Assembly: GCA_964643985.1 (NCBI GenBank)
Contig: CAZXUS010000018.1
Location: 1 to 22,727 of the forward strand
Source of the DNA: UBA2773 sp964643985
GTDB taxonomy: Bacteria; Patescibacteriota; Minisyncoccia; Moranbacterales; DUUL01
Length of the DNA stretch: 22,727 nt
Direction of reading: 5' to 3'
Shown here piece after piece: positions 15,515-22,680 of the stretch; position 1 is the stretch's first letter, and every line of letters begins with the position of its first letter. Made by a program: the position numbers and the translations under genes. The notes under the pieces are model-generated. The model saw only the letters and a program-made list of their open reading frames with translations, made no database searches and was not told where the DNA came from.

Positions 15515-16273
15515 TTATTTGAAATAATTATTTGCTGAAAATTCCATTTGTTCAATAAAAATTTTTTTTATATAATTTATATTATTTTGTTCGTAAAACA
15601 GAAGCATAGCTTTTTTATATTCTATGGCTTCGACATTTCTGTAGGAAAGCATTGGAGTTTCATTAGAGTGCAGAATGACATTGGCAATTATTCTAGAAGT
15701 TCTCTTATTTCCATCTTCAAAAGGTTGGATATAGGCAAGCATTATTAAAAATACAAAAGCCCTCACAAAAGGGTTATTAATTTTTTCCATGTTGCTTACA
15801 AGCGCCTTAATAGCACTTTCAATTTCATTATTCTTGGGTAAAGGTCGATAAATCGTTCCAGTGATTCCAACGGGATGATTTCTGAAATCTATTTTAATTC
15901 CGATATCTTCAACCAGCAGTTTATGAATTTCTTTAATTTTTGCAATATTATTTTTTTTAAGATAATCTGGTTTTAAACGGATATAATCCAAAGCTTTTTT
16001 ATGATTTAAAATCATCTGGGCTTCGTTTTTATCTTTTCCTTTAGCAAAAGCAAAGTCTTTTATCAGAGCCTCTGTTTCTAGAAGGGTATAAGTGTTCCCT
16101 TCAATTTCTGATGATTTCCAGGATAAATCAATAATCAAGCGCTCCCACTCTTTTTTAAAAATAGTAGGACTTTCTTTTTTTAGTGGTCTAACGCTTTTGT
16201 TGTATCTATTCGAGCCTTTTTCGAGCCTTTTTGTTTCTTCTTCATTAAAGATATCTCTGTTGCTGCTTGGCAT
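15515..16273 (-). CDS. Fic-domain protein, likely broken and catalytically altered
   Basis: Fic enzymes transfer AMP from ATP to a target protein. The 252-residue frame has the class II inhibitory motif SSEIEGN (54-60), the target-side loop NHPVGITGTIYRPLP (about 132-146) and the core motif at 183-194, reading QPFEDGNKRTSR. The catalytic His of HPFxDGN(G/K)R is Gln183 here (codon CAA at 15727-15725, one base from His). The frame continues upstream without shift to an ATG at 16510, but a TAA at 16375-16373 interrupts it. The HTH-containing N-terminus is therefore cut off, and translation would need to restart at Met 16273 or nearby. Loss of the His should abolish AMP transfer. It may be a decaying gene or a regulatory remnant. 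Confidence 0.82.
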   Translation of the reverse strand: MPSSNRDIFNEEETKRLEKGSNRYNKSVRPLKKESPTIFKKEWERLIIDLSWKSSEIEGNTYTLLETEALIKDFAFAKGKDKNEAQMILNHKKALDYIRLKPDYLKKNNIAKIKEIHKLLVEDIGIKIDFRNHPVGITGTIYRPLPKNNEIESAIKALVSNMEKINNPFVRAFVFLIMLAYIQPFEDGNKRTSRIIANVILHSNETPMLSYRNVEAIEYKKAMLLFYEQNNINYIKKIFIEQMEFSANNYFK

Positions 16274-16372
16274 TGAAAAATATTTTTTAACATCAATTTC
16301 CTTTAAAATTTCATAAGCTTCAGATAAAGTATAAACTACAAAAGCACCAGCACCACCTTTGTTTAGAATTTT

Positions 16373-16510
16373 TTACTTACATAGAAAAGATAAATCTCTA
16401 GTGATTGTTTCTCTGGAATATTCGTCATTAAAAAAAACAACCAAATTCTTATTTTGAAAAGATTGATTTTCCTTCGCGAATTCTATTATTTGTAGTTGTC
16501 TATTATTCAT
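16373..16510 (-). pseudogene. N-terminal HTH fragment of the fic gene, ended by in-frame TAA
   Basis: From ATG at 16510 the frame encodes 45 residues (starts MNNRQLQIIEFAKEN) and stops at TAA 16375-16373. Reading through the stop gives KILNKGGAGAFVVYTLS and runs directly into the Fic frame at 16273. The segment SRETITRDLSFLCK followed by KILNKGGAG is a winged-helix pattern typical of the N-terminus of Fic proteins, so the stop falls between the recognition helix and the wing. A -10 box TATGAT at 16527-16522 would start RNA about 5 nt before this ATG, which supports it as the original start. Confidence 0.75.
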
Positions 16511-16521
16511 AATATAAATAT

Positions 16522-16591
16522 ATCATAATTGCGTCATTTTTTTTAAAAACCTCACTAAAAAGCTTGTTTTGTAGTATTCCATTGCGTCATT
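16522..16591 (-). promoter_or_regulatory. fic promoter region with repeated ATTGCGTCATT
   Basis: On the minus strand TATGAT (16527-16522) is a good -10 box. The 11-mer occurs at 16528-16538, directly in the spacer upstream of the -10, and again 53 bp away at 16581-16591. Exact direct repeats over a promoter suggest a repressor site, possibly for the HTH domain of the Fic protein itself. Confidence 0.45.
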
Positions 16592-16719
16592 ATTTATTCA
16601 ATCTTGCGATTTTTTTCTCATAACTATAAAAACATAATTAAAAATCAAGATTTATAAAAATAGTACAGCACGAGGGCATGTCATTCTGTGGCCTTGGCGA
16701 AAGACAGTTCCCGGGGTCG

Positions 16720-16739
16720 CCTGCCTGCCGGCAGGCAGG
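16720..16739. repeat. Perfect 20-bp GC palindrome
   Basis: CCTGCCTGCCGGCAGGCAGG is its own reverse complement. A near copy is at 7461-7480 and a degenerate one lies in 15460-15480. Confidence 0.85.
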
Positions 16740-16787
16740 GATTCACCCGTCCGCTTCGCTACCGAGTATAAACTTCAAATCCGACGG
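16739..16787. repeat. GAGTATAAACTTC-type dispersed repeat, copy 2
   Basis: It matches the ends of 11504-11576 with a shorter middle. It abuts the 20-bp palindrome, so repeat families are nested or joined here. Confidence 0.7.
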
Positions 16788-16799
16788 GAGGCAAGAAAG

Positions 16800-16826
16800 C
16801 AAAAATCACCCTCTGAAGAGGGCGAT
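16800..16826 (-). terminator. Leftward intrinsic terminator
   Basis: On the minus strand ATCGCCCTC pairs with GAGGGTGAT (9 bp, one G-U wobble) across the tetraloop TTCA and runs into TTTTT. It would stop transcripts from the hydrolase operon that read past 16937. Confidence 0.7.
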
Positions 16827-16836
16827 CTTTACTTTT

Positions 16837-16891
16837 GCTCCGCTTGATAGACTCTATTAGAACCGAATTGCTTAAAATAAGGGGTAAATTG
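16837..16891. repeat. Dispersed repeat, right inverted copy
   Basis: It is the reverse complement of 1-55 with 51 of 55 matches. Its outer end overlaps the GGGGTAA...TTACCCC stem-loop at 16881-16919. Confidence 0.8.
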
Positions 16892-16919
16892 TACTTGCCA
16901 AAATTTGCTTGATTACCCC
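16881..16919 (-). terminator. Possible terminator after the hydrolase gene
   Basis: GGGGTAA (16881-16887) and TTACCCC (16913-16919) pair across 25 nt. On the minus strand the stem is followed by TTATTTT. The long loop lowers confidence. Confidence 0.4.
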
Positions 16920-16936
16920 CTAGTACTACTCACTAT

Positions 16937-17656
16937 TTATTTATATAAAAAAATACCACCTTCTGGGTTAGGGAAGTTGCTTTTTTCTGAAAATGCCCAA
17001 AGAAAAGCGTTAGCCATAATTCTTCCATTTTTCTCTCCGGTAAAACGATGATTGCAATTAGGGATTATCTCCAATTCTTTCCTAGAAGTCTTTTTACAAA
17101 GATTGTAATAAGTTTTAGCTGAATTAAAAGTTTCTATTTCATCATCTTCGCCAGCAGTCAGATAAAGTTCGCCTTCATAATGTTCTAAGCCTTTCGCTAT
17201 ATTTTCTAATCCAACACTCTCGGCGGGAGCAATAAATAAAGCTTTTTTAATTTTTGGAAATTCTCCTAAAACTGTTGCGATAGCTCCTGCTCCAGCAGAA
17301 ACTCCAGCTAAATAAAAATCAATCTCATCATGTCCAGTTATTTTTTTTGAATTATCATCTATATATTGGATAATTTGAGCTATTTTATCAATCATCAAAT
17401 CGCTATAAGTTGAATTGCCTGAAAAACAATATTTGTTATCCAGTTGAATGACTGTGGCGATATTTTTTGATTTGATCAATTGAGCCAATCTTCTGTATTT
17501 TTTGTTATAACCATCAATGCTTCCGTCTGCTCCTGGATATATAATTAAAACAGCCTTGCTATCGGCTTTATGAATTTGGAGAGTGATTTCTAAGTCTTCT
17601 AATGCATCGAAGATGATATTTTCAATAATAAAATCATTTTCACTAAAATCATTCAT
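16937..17656 (-). CDS. Alpha/beta-hydrolase family protein
   Basis: The 239-residue protein has the alpha/beta-hydrolase layout. A central strand LIIYPGADG (37-45) provides the oxyanion region, the nucleophile elbow is GVSAG with Ser120, the acid is Asp171 or Asp172 in TAGEDDE, and the base is His203 (CNHRF). The resemblance to dienelactone-hydrolase/acyl-peptidase-like small hydrolases is general, and the substrate is unknown. I start at the ATG at 17656, 8 nt after the preceding gene's stop. An upstream in-frame ATG at 17734 would overlap that gene by 70 nt, and its extra 26 residues are Lys-rich and unlike this fold. There is no signal peptide, so it should be cytoplasmic. It is co-transcribed with the winged-helix gene upstream. 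Confidence 0.82.
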   Translation of the reverse strand: MNDFSENDFIIENIIFDALEDLEITLQIHKADSKAVLIIYPGADGSIDGYNKKYRRLAQLIKSKNIATVIQLDNKYCFSGNSTYSDLMIDKIAQIIQYIDDNSKKITGHDEIDFYLAGVSAGAGAIATVLGEFPKIKKALFIAPAESVGLENIAKGLEHYEGELYLTAGEDDEIETFNSAKTYYNLCKKTSRKELEIIPNCNHRFTGEKNGRIMANAFLWAFSEKSNFPNPEGGIFLYK

Positions 17657-17664
17657 AGAGTTTT

Positions 17665-18363
17665 TTATATGTTTGGGTTTGATCCAAATTTTCTTTTTGC
17701 TTTTTCTGTTGCATACCAACCTTTTAAGATCCATTTTGGTGAATTATCTTTATCTTTTTTGACAACACCAGTCTCTTTTAGCATATCCATTAATCTTGAG
17801 GCTCTTTGAAAACCGATTTTTAGCTTTTGTTGCAACATCGCAGTAGATTTAAATTTTTCTAAAACTATTAATCTTCGTGCTTCTAAAAAAAGATAGTCAG
17901 AATAAATATTTTCGTATTTTTCATTGATTTTCCATTTGCCACCTCTTTTTTCTTTTCTAGAAAGAGCTAAACCAGCTTTTACCAGTCTATTCATTAATCT
18001 GATTGCCTTGCTTTCTCCAATATGAACTTCCTCCCTAACCTCACTAATATTAACAGCTTCTTTTTTGATCAGAAAATTCTTAAGATATTCAGTTAATTCT
18101 TCATCGGTCTGGGGAGCACTTTCTATACTTTTGACCCAAAAATTAAAATTAATTCCTTCTTGTATAAATATTTTTTTTACATATTTTTGAACCCGCGGTT
18201 CTTCCATTTGTCTAGTATCATAAAAATAGAAAATACCTCCTGTTTTTGAAAAAATGATATTTTCTTCTTTTAGAATTTTTTCGGCTTTTATTCTCATTTT
18301 CGTTGTTTCCTCTTCTGTTTTTCCAAAAACATTGATAACAGTATTATATCTTTTGAGGGGCAT
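17665..18363 (-). CDS. Winged-helix protein with FtsK-gamma-like C-terminus
   Basis: The 232-residue protein is not a recognised family as a whole. Residues 1-80 form an alpha/beta N-terminal domain of unknown role. Residues 86-148 form one winged helix (VNISEVREEVHIGESKAIRLMN, split around 104-125, with the wing RGGKWKI). Residues 157-214 resemble the FtsK gamma DNA-binding domain: LQQKLKIGFQRASRLMDM (177-194) has the pattern of the FtsK recognition helix. There is no motor ATPase domain. It therefore looks like a DNA-binding regulator or a stand-alone sequence reader rather than a translocase. It precedes the hydrolase by 8 nt, and a perfect 14-bp palindrome lies 35 nt upstream. Confidence 0.7.
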   Translation of the reverse strand: MPLKRYNTVINVFGKTEEETTKMRIKAEKILKEENIIFSKTGGIFYFYDTRQMEEPRVQKYVKKIFIQEGINFNFWVKSIESAPQTDEELTEYLKNFLIKKEAVNISEVREEVHIGESKAIRLMNRLVKAGLALSRKEKRGGKWKINEKYENIYSDYLFLEARRLIVLEKFKSTAMLQQKLKIGFQRASRLMDMLKETGVVKKDKDNSPKWILKGWYATEKAKRKFGSNPNI

Positions 18364-18378
18364 TTTTTTAATTTTAAT

Positions 18379-18411
18379 ATAGTAATACTGGCAGGTTTAG
18401 TTTATAAACTA
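18379..18411 (-). promoter_or_regulatory. Promoter/operator candidate of the winged-helix operon
   Basis: TAGTTTATAAACTA (18398-18411) is a perfect 14-bp palindrome. On the minus strand a TACTAT box (18384-18379) lies 13 nt downstream of it, so the palindrome occupies the -35 zone. Autoregulation by the winged-helix protein is a guess. Confidence 0.35.
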
Positions 18412-18462
18412 TATCATAATTTTAGTTCGTTTTGTAAAGTGGAGAAGGGGTCGGGGTAATTT

Positions 18463-20769
18463 TTAATCCAAGATTTTCCAATTACCTTTATTATAATCGT
18501 ATTTTTCATCTTCATTTAATTTCCAAACATTGCCTTGTTCGTTAGCGGGAATTAAGATTCCACCAAAAAGATTTTTATTTTCTTTGATATATTTTTGAAG
18601 AGCATTTGATTTTAGTTCAGTGTCTTTTGATTCGGCAGTGTTTCCTTTTTTGGTGTCAAAAATTCCAATTTTACCATTGCTATATTTAACTATAAAATCA
18701 GGATAAAAAGTGGCATTTTTATTTTCTTTATTTACGAAAGGAATTCCAAAATATATTTCATTTTTAGAATCGCCATTCTTATACCACCAATTAACTAATT
18801 CATTTTTTTCTAAATAATTTTCAATGAAGTTAATTTCTGTTTGCCATTTAGTTAAAACAAAGCAAGGCTTCATTATGGATTTTTCATAATTTTTCTCCTC
18901 AACATTTTTTGGATAAAAATCTTCAATTGGCACATTCCAAGTTGGAATTTCCTTGTATTCATTGCTTATTTTATGGCGATTTTTAGCGTATTTTTCGACT
19001 GATTGATTGATAACCTCTCTAAAAAAATCAATGTTTTTCAAAACTATTTTTTGAAAAAATAGTTTATTAGAGAAAGCAGGGAGATCTAAGTTTTTATTTA
19101 AGTTTAAATATTTTTCAAATGTTTGATAAATTGCCACTCTTATCTTATCAAAAGACCGAGCTTTTTGGAATTCACCGCAATTTTGTTTTAAAAAAGCAAT
19201 AAAAGCTTTTTCTATATCAGAAGTTGATATCTTAACTCTATCTGCATCTCTTGCAATAATGGCAGTGCTTAAATCATCGATATCATCAATTGCCTCATCA
19301 AGAATAATTTTCTCATCTAGTCTTTTGACATCTAAATCGATTTTTCGATGTTGTTTGAATTTCTCAAAATTATCTTTTGATTTTCCGATATCTAAATTAC
19401 CTTCTATTTTCTCTATAAATTCTTTGAAAAAGTATTTTCTGTAACTATAAGTTAGATCATTATATTCACCTCTCATCAAATAAATTGATTTTAGATTCAA
19501 ATCTTGATAATCATCTTTTCTTCTCGCTTTATTGGTTTTTAAATATTCTAAAGCATTTTCATTAATTTCTATTTTAGTTAAATTAGCATAAACATAAGCT
19601 CGATTCAACTCTTCGTTTTGATAGTGTTTGAACTCTGGCATTCTCATTATTCTTCCCACTGTTTGAATTTCAAATTCTGCCCTTTTAGTTTCTCTAAATT
19701 TCACTAAAATATGGGCTCTTGGACAATCCCAACCAAGAGCAATGGCTTGTTTGAAAATCAAAAATTCAACCTTACTATCAAAACTTTTAATATCATCTAA
19801 ATTTATTTTATCCTTTTTATCAGATAACCATTTAGCTAATTTTCCATTATTATAATTGATGTTTTTATTTTCTAAAAATTCTTCCACCCATTCAATTTTA
19901 TCTTTGTCTAAAGCACTAAGTTTTTCTTTATCGTTTGGTAATTGAATTAAAACAAGCGGTCTAACTTTAGAATTTTCTTTTTGATAAATTTTTTTAAGCT
20001 TGTTTCTTTTTTTAACGGCTTCTTCAAAGACAATTTCATCTCCATTTTTTTCACTTTTTTTCAAATCATCCCTTGAGATATCAGCATTAATAGCCACTTC
20101 TTTTTTGATAATTTCAGAGTCTTTCACTTTTTGAAGTTCAATTTGAATAGTGTTGTCATAAAACTCTTCTCTTGGAGTTGCTGTCACATTAATCACCAAA
20201 ACAGGATTGATTATTTTGGCAATTATTTCCTCAGTATTTGGAGTGGCATTGGCATAACTCTCATCAACAATTAAAACTATTTTCTTATCATTATCCCGAG
20301 CATTTTGACAAAAAGTTTTTAGATTTCGATCCCATTCATTGTCTTTCATAAATTGATTGATTGGATCACCTTTTTTAACATCTTTATCTGGATTATCTCT
20401 ACCAGCTTTAGAAAAAATTTTCTCCCAATTGAAAAATAATATTTCATTTTCTTTTACTTCATTATCCAAAATGTCTTCCAAAAAAGAAAACGAGAGACCG
20501 CCTCCGCCAACAATTTCCTCAAAACTTTCTTTGCTTTGAGCGGGTAAAATTCCTTTAGAAACCCAAGCAAAAGCAAGATTTTCTTCATTTTCTAAAGCCA
20601 ACCTTTCAATAGATTTTGCCATCATCACCGTTTTCCCTGATCCAGTCGGAGATTTGAAAAGCAATCTTTTATAACTATTTTCATCAAAATTAGCTTTTAA
20701 ATATTCAGTTGATTTTTCAAAAATTTCATCAACCGCTTTTTGTTGATATTCTCTTAATGTAATATTCAT
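18463..20769 (-). CDS. res: Type III-like restriction subunit (helicase-nuclease)
   Basis: This 768-residue protein has an SF2 helicase core. Its Q/N-terminal motif LREYQQKAV is at 5-13, Walker A PTGSGKT at 41-47, motif II DESY at 169-172, and motif III-like TATPR at 196-200. ALGWDCPRAHILVKF and QTVGRIMRMPE follow (motifs V and VI). The C-terminus has a PD-(D/E)xK nuclease: Pro690-Asp691 in YPDFIVKY and Asp705-Thr-Lys707 in GIFDTKKG. It should translocate or switch on DNA with Mod and cut when two unmodified sites interact. The ATG at 20769 lies 4 nt after the mod stop. In the nominal scaffold the frame runs open through the N gap into mod, but this is an artefact and there is no fusion. Confidence 0.9.
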   Translation of the reverse strand: MNITLREYQQKAVDEIFEKSTEYLKANFDENSYKRLLFKSPTGSGKTVMMAKSIERLALENEENLAFAWVSKGILPAQSKESFEEIVGGGGLSFSFLEDILDNEVKENEILFFNWEKIFSKAGRDNPDKDVKKGDPINQFMKDNEWDRNLKTFCQNARDNDKKIVLIVDESYANATPNTEEIIAKIINPVLVINVTATPREEFYDNTIQIELQKVKDSEIIKKEVAINADISRDDLKKSEKNGDEIVFEEAVKKRNKLKKIYQKENSKVRPLVLIQLPNDKEKLSALDKDKIEWVEEFLENKNINYNNGKLAKWLSDKKDKINLDDIKSFDSKVEFLIFKQAIALGWDCPRAHILVKFRETKRAEFEIQTVGRIMRMPEFKHYQNEELNRAYVYANLTKIEINENALEYLKTNKARRKDDYQDLNLKSIYLMRGEYNDLTYSYRKYFFKEFIEKIEGNLDIGKSKDNFEKFKQHRKIDLDVKRLDEKIILDEAIDDIDDLSTAIIARDADRVKISTSDIEKAFIAFLKQNCGEFQKARSFDKIRVAIYQTFEKYLNLNKNLDLPAFSNKLFFQKIVLKNIDFFREVINQSVEKYAKNRHKISNEYKEIPTWNVPIEDFYPKNVEEKNYEKSIMKPCFVLTKWQTEINFIENYLEKNELVNWWYKNGDSKNEIYFGIPFVNKENKNATFYPDFIVKYSNGKIGIFDTKKGNTAESKDTELKSNALQKYIKENKNLFGGILIPANEQGNVWKLNEDEKYDYNKGNWKILD

Positions 20770-20773
20770 ATTT

Positions 20774-22395
20774 TTAGAGATTAAATATTTTTTTATAAGT
20801 TTCCAAAACTTTTTCTGGAATAGCTTCCACTGAAAAATCAATTTCAAGACCACCAAATTCTTTTTTAGAAAAATCTTTAGTATAAGAAAANNNNNNNNNN
20901 NNNNNNNNNNNNNNNNNNNNNNNNNNNNNNNNNNNNNNNNNNNNNNNNNNNNNNNNNNNNNNNNNNNNNNNNNNNNNNNNNNNNNNNNNNCAACTTTTTC
21001 TTTGTTTGGTTTGGTATATCCTTGAGAAACTTTTTTAATTCTTTGCCAAGTCACATTTTCACAAATTTTATTTTCATTATTGGTGCAAAGAATGAATTTT
21101 CTATTTTTGCTGTCTTGCTTATTAAGAGCGAGAACAGCATGACCGGTTGTGCCTGATCCAGCCATGAAGTCAAGGACAGTAATGTCTTTTTTGTTGAACC
21201 ATTTTAATAATTGCTTAATAAGCCTGATTGGTTTTTTTCCATTTTTAAAATCAATTTCTCCTTCATCTTGTATATTCCTCATGTCAAAATGAAAATTTTT
21301 CCATAAATCACCTCGAACAGAACATCTTCCATAAATTGGTCGATAATCATCTGAGAATTTCAAACTATCTTTAAATTTTAAAAACATTCTAGTTGAATTG
21401 GTTTTTGTTTTAAAAATTAACTTATTTTCGAAGTTAAATGGTTCTCCTGATTTATGAGAATTTAAAATTGATTCAGGTATGCTTTTTTTAAATGGAGCAT
21501 CAGCATATAATTTACTGGAAATATCATTATAAATCCAATCCTTAAAATCTTTATTAACTTTCATTAGTAAGTCTATATTCTGACTATTTATTTTCAATTT
21601 ATTCTCAATAAATAGTTTTTCAACCCACTTGGTTTTTTTAATTAAATTAATAAGAGTGTCTTTTGTGAGATCTTTTTCTATTATTGTATTAAAATGAGAA
21701 TCATATAATTCTCTCATATTATCATAGAGTGGTTGCTTGAGATTTGATAAGGATTTATTTTTTGTATAAACTAAGACATAATCTTTAACTTTTACAAAAG
21801 TCTTTTTGATGTGTGCAGATTTCATGCCAAAAACCTCTCCTGTTTCGATACTTAGCATAGAATTAAAATTTTCTTTTCCAAAAACTTCATCACATAATAA
21901 TTTTAATTGAGCTTGTTCATAATCATCAATCGAAATAAAAATAATCCCATCATCTTTTAAAAGATTTTTTGCAAGTTTCAATCTTTTGGACATAAAAGAA
22001 AGCCACTTGGAATGTCTGAAGCGATCCTCTTTGTCAACAAAGTTGTCATTATAGATAAAATCTTTATTTCCAGTATTATAGGGCGGATCAATATAGATTA
22101 CATCAATTTTTTTTCGGTGAGTGTAATTTAAAACAGAAAGAGAGTGATAATTGTCACCCTCAATTAAAATGTTGAAATCGTCTTTAGGATTTTTTGGATC
22201 AATAATATCTTTAAATTTTCCACCTTTTTCTTTCAATACTGGCAGAGCATTTCGACTTTCTTTCTCAAATTTTTCTGGTTTTTCTTCCCACACCAAACCA
22301 TATTTTTTCCTTTTCTTTAATTGATCATTTTCTTTTTGAAGTTTTTCAATTTCTAAAATTAGATCTTCGTGAGAAGAATTTTCTTTTTTTGACAT
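20774..22395 (-). CDS. mod: Type III-like adenine-specific DNA methyltransferase (interrupted by assembly gap)
   Basis: A coiled coil (1-30) is followed by the typical KYGLVWEEKPE, then motif IV DPPY (103-106) and, much later, the AdoMet motif FMAGSG (410-415). This order (DPPY first) defines a beta-class N6-adenine methyltransferase. The long central part (about 150-390) holds the target-recognition domain. The gap at 20891-20990 removes an unknown number of residues after about residue 468. Beyond it the frame resumes as FSYTKDFSKKEFGGLEID and ends at TAA 20776-20774, a normal Mod C-terminus. That frame is not in phase with the nominal 100-N gap, so the gap length is not real. The start codon sits one base after a helix-forming arm of a structured leader (22396-22580). 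Confidence 0.88.
20891..20990. other. Assembly gap (100 N)
   Basis: Exactly 100 N, the usual placeholder for a gap of unknown size. It lies inside mod, between the AdoMet-motif half and the C-terminal end. Confidence 0.99.
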
Positions 22396-22580
22396 AGTTC
22401 AACACCGCTATGTAGTTAAGCCCCAGATACTTTTTTGACAAACAAAAAAGGACAGCCGAGGTGTTGAACCATAACAGATCATCCCAAGGGAATCCCTAGT
22501 CATAGAACTCGACTGCCCATTACTACCTATGACTAGGTAAAACGGGCAGTCCGCTCAGGATACTTTGTTATGATTCAACA
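22396..22580 (-). ncRNA. Structured 5' leader of mod with pseudoknot and alternative start-codon helix
   Basis: Closing helix: 22566-22580 pairs with 22462-22476 over 15 bp. The only imperfect pair is G-U on the minus strand but A-C on the plus strand. Inside, 22495-22505 pairs perfectly with 22527-22537 (11 bp), and 22511-22518 with 22544-22551 (8 bp). The two helices interleave as an H-type pseudoknot with 5-, 8- and 6-nt connections. Alternative helix: 22460-22469 can instead pair with 22397-22406 (10 bp, perfect), adjacent to the mod ATG. A small A/T hairpin lies between (22430-22437 with 22443-22450). The closing and alternative helices share 22462-22469, so they exclude each other. I cannot assign a known RNA class. 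A MITE-like DNA element is the main alternative. Confidence 0.55.
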
Positions 22581-22585
22581 TTTAT

Positions 22586-22614
22586 AATTTAACATCAATT
22601 TATTTAAAAAACAA
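22586..22614 (-). promoter_or_regulatory. Predicted mod promoter
   Basis: On the minus strand TTGTTT (22614-22609) and TAAATT (22591-22586) are separated by 17 nt. The predicted start near 22579-22580 coincides with the first base of the leader's closing helix. Confidence 0.45.
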
Positions 22615-22667
22615 CTAAAAAGGTTGATTTTGGTGGATTTTGGGGGTAGAATGAGGGAAATTACTAT

Positions 22668-22673
22668 TATAAT
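22668..22673 (+). promoter_or_regulatory. -10 box of the right-end gene
   Basis: A perfect TATAAT ends 7 nt before the ATG at 22681, which would give a leaderless transcript. No convincing -35 box is seen. Confidence 0.4.
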
Positions 22674-22680
22674 TAAATCA

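Larger units (their letters stand above)
16511..16936. other. Gene-free region with operator-like repeats and mosaic dispersed repeats
   Basis: No gene is supported. From left to right it holds two direct repeats ATTGCGTCATT (16528-16538, 16581-16591) next to the fic promoter, the 20-bp palindrome (16720-16739), a GAGTATAAACTTC repeat (16739-16787), a leftward terminator (16800-16826), the 55-bp inverted repeat copy (16837-16891) and a stem-loop (16881-16919) near the hydrolase stop. Confidence 0.6.

Noticed and set aside
15299..15538. Short + strand frame after marR
   Set aside because: It crosses the terminator and the GC-rich repeat, so the protein is repeat-derived.
16373..16375. Recoded stop codon in fic
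   Set aside because: The codon is TAA, which ends most genes in this window. CPR recoding affects TGA, so a mutation or sequencing error is more likely.
17657..17734. Upstream start for the hydrolase
   Set aside because: It would overlap the winged-helix gene by 70 nt and add a Lys-rich tail not expected in this fold.
18463..22395. A single 1310-residue methyltransferase-helicase fusion
   Set aside because: The continuous frame exists only because the 100 N are read as sense codons. Beyond the gap a different frame gives a proper Mod C-terminus ending at 20774, and Res has its own ATG at 20769.
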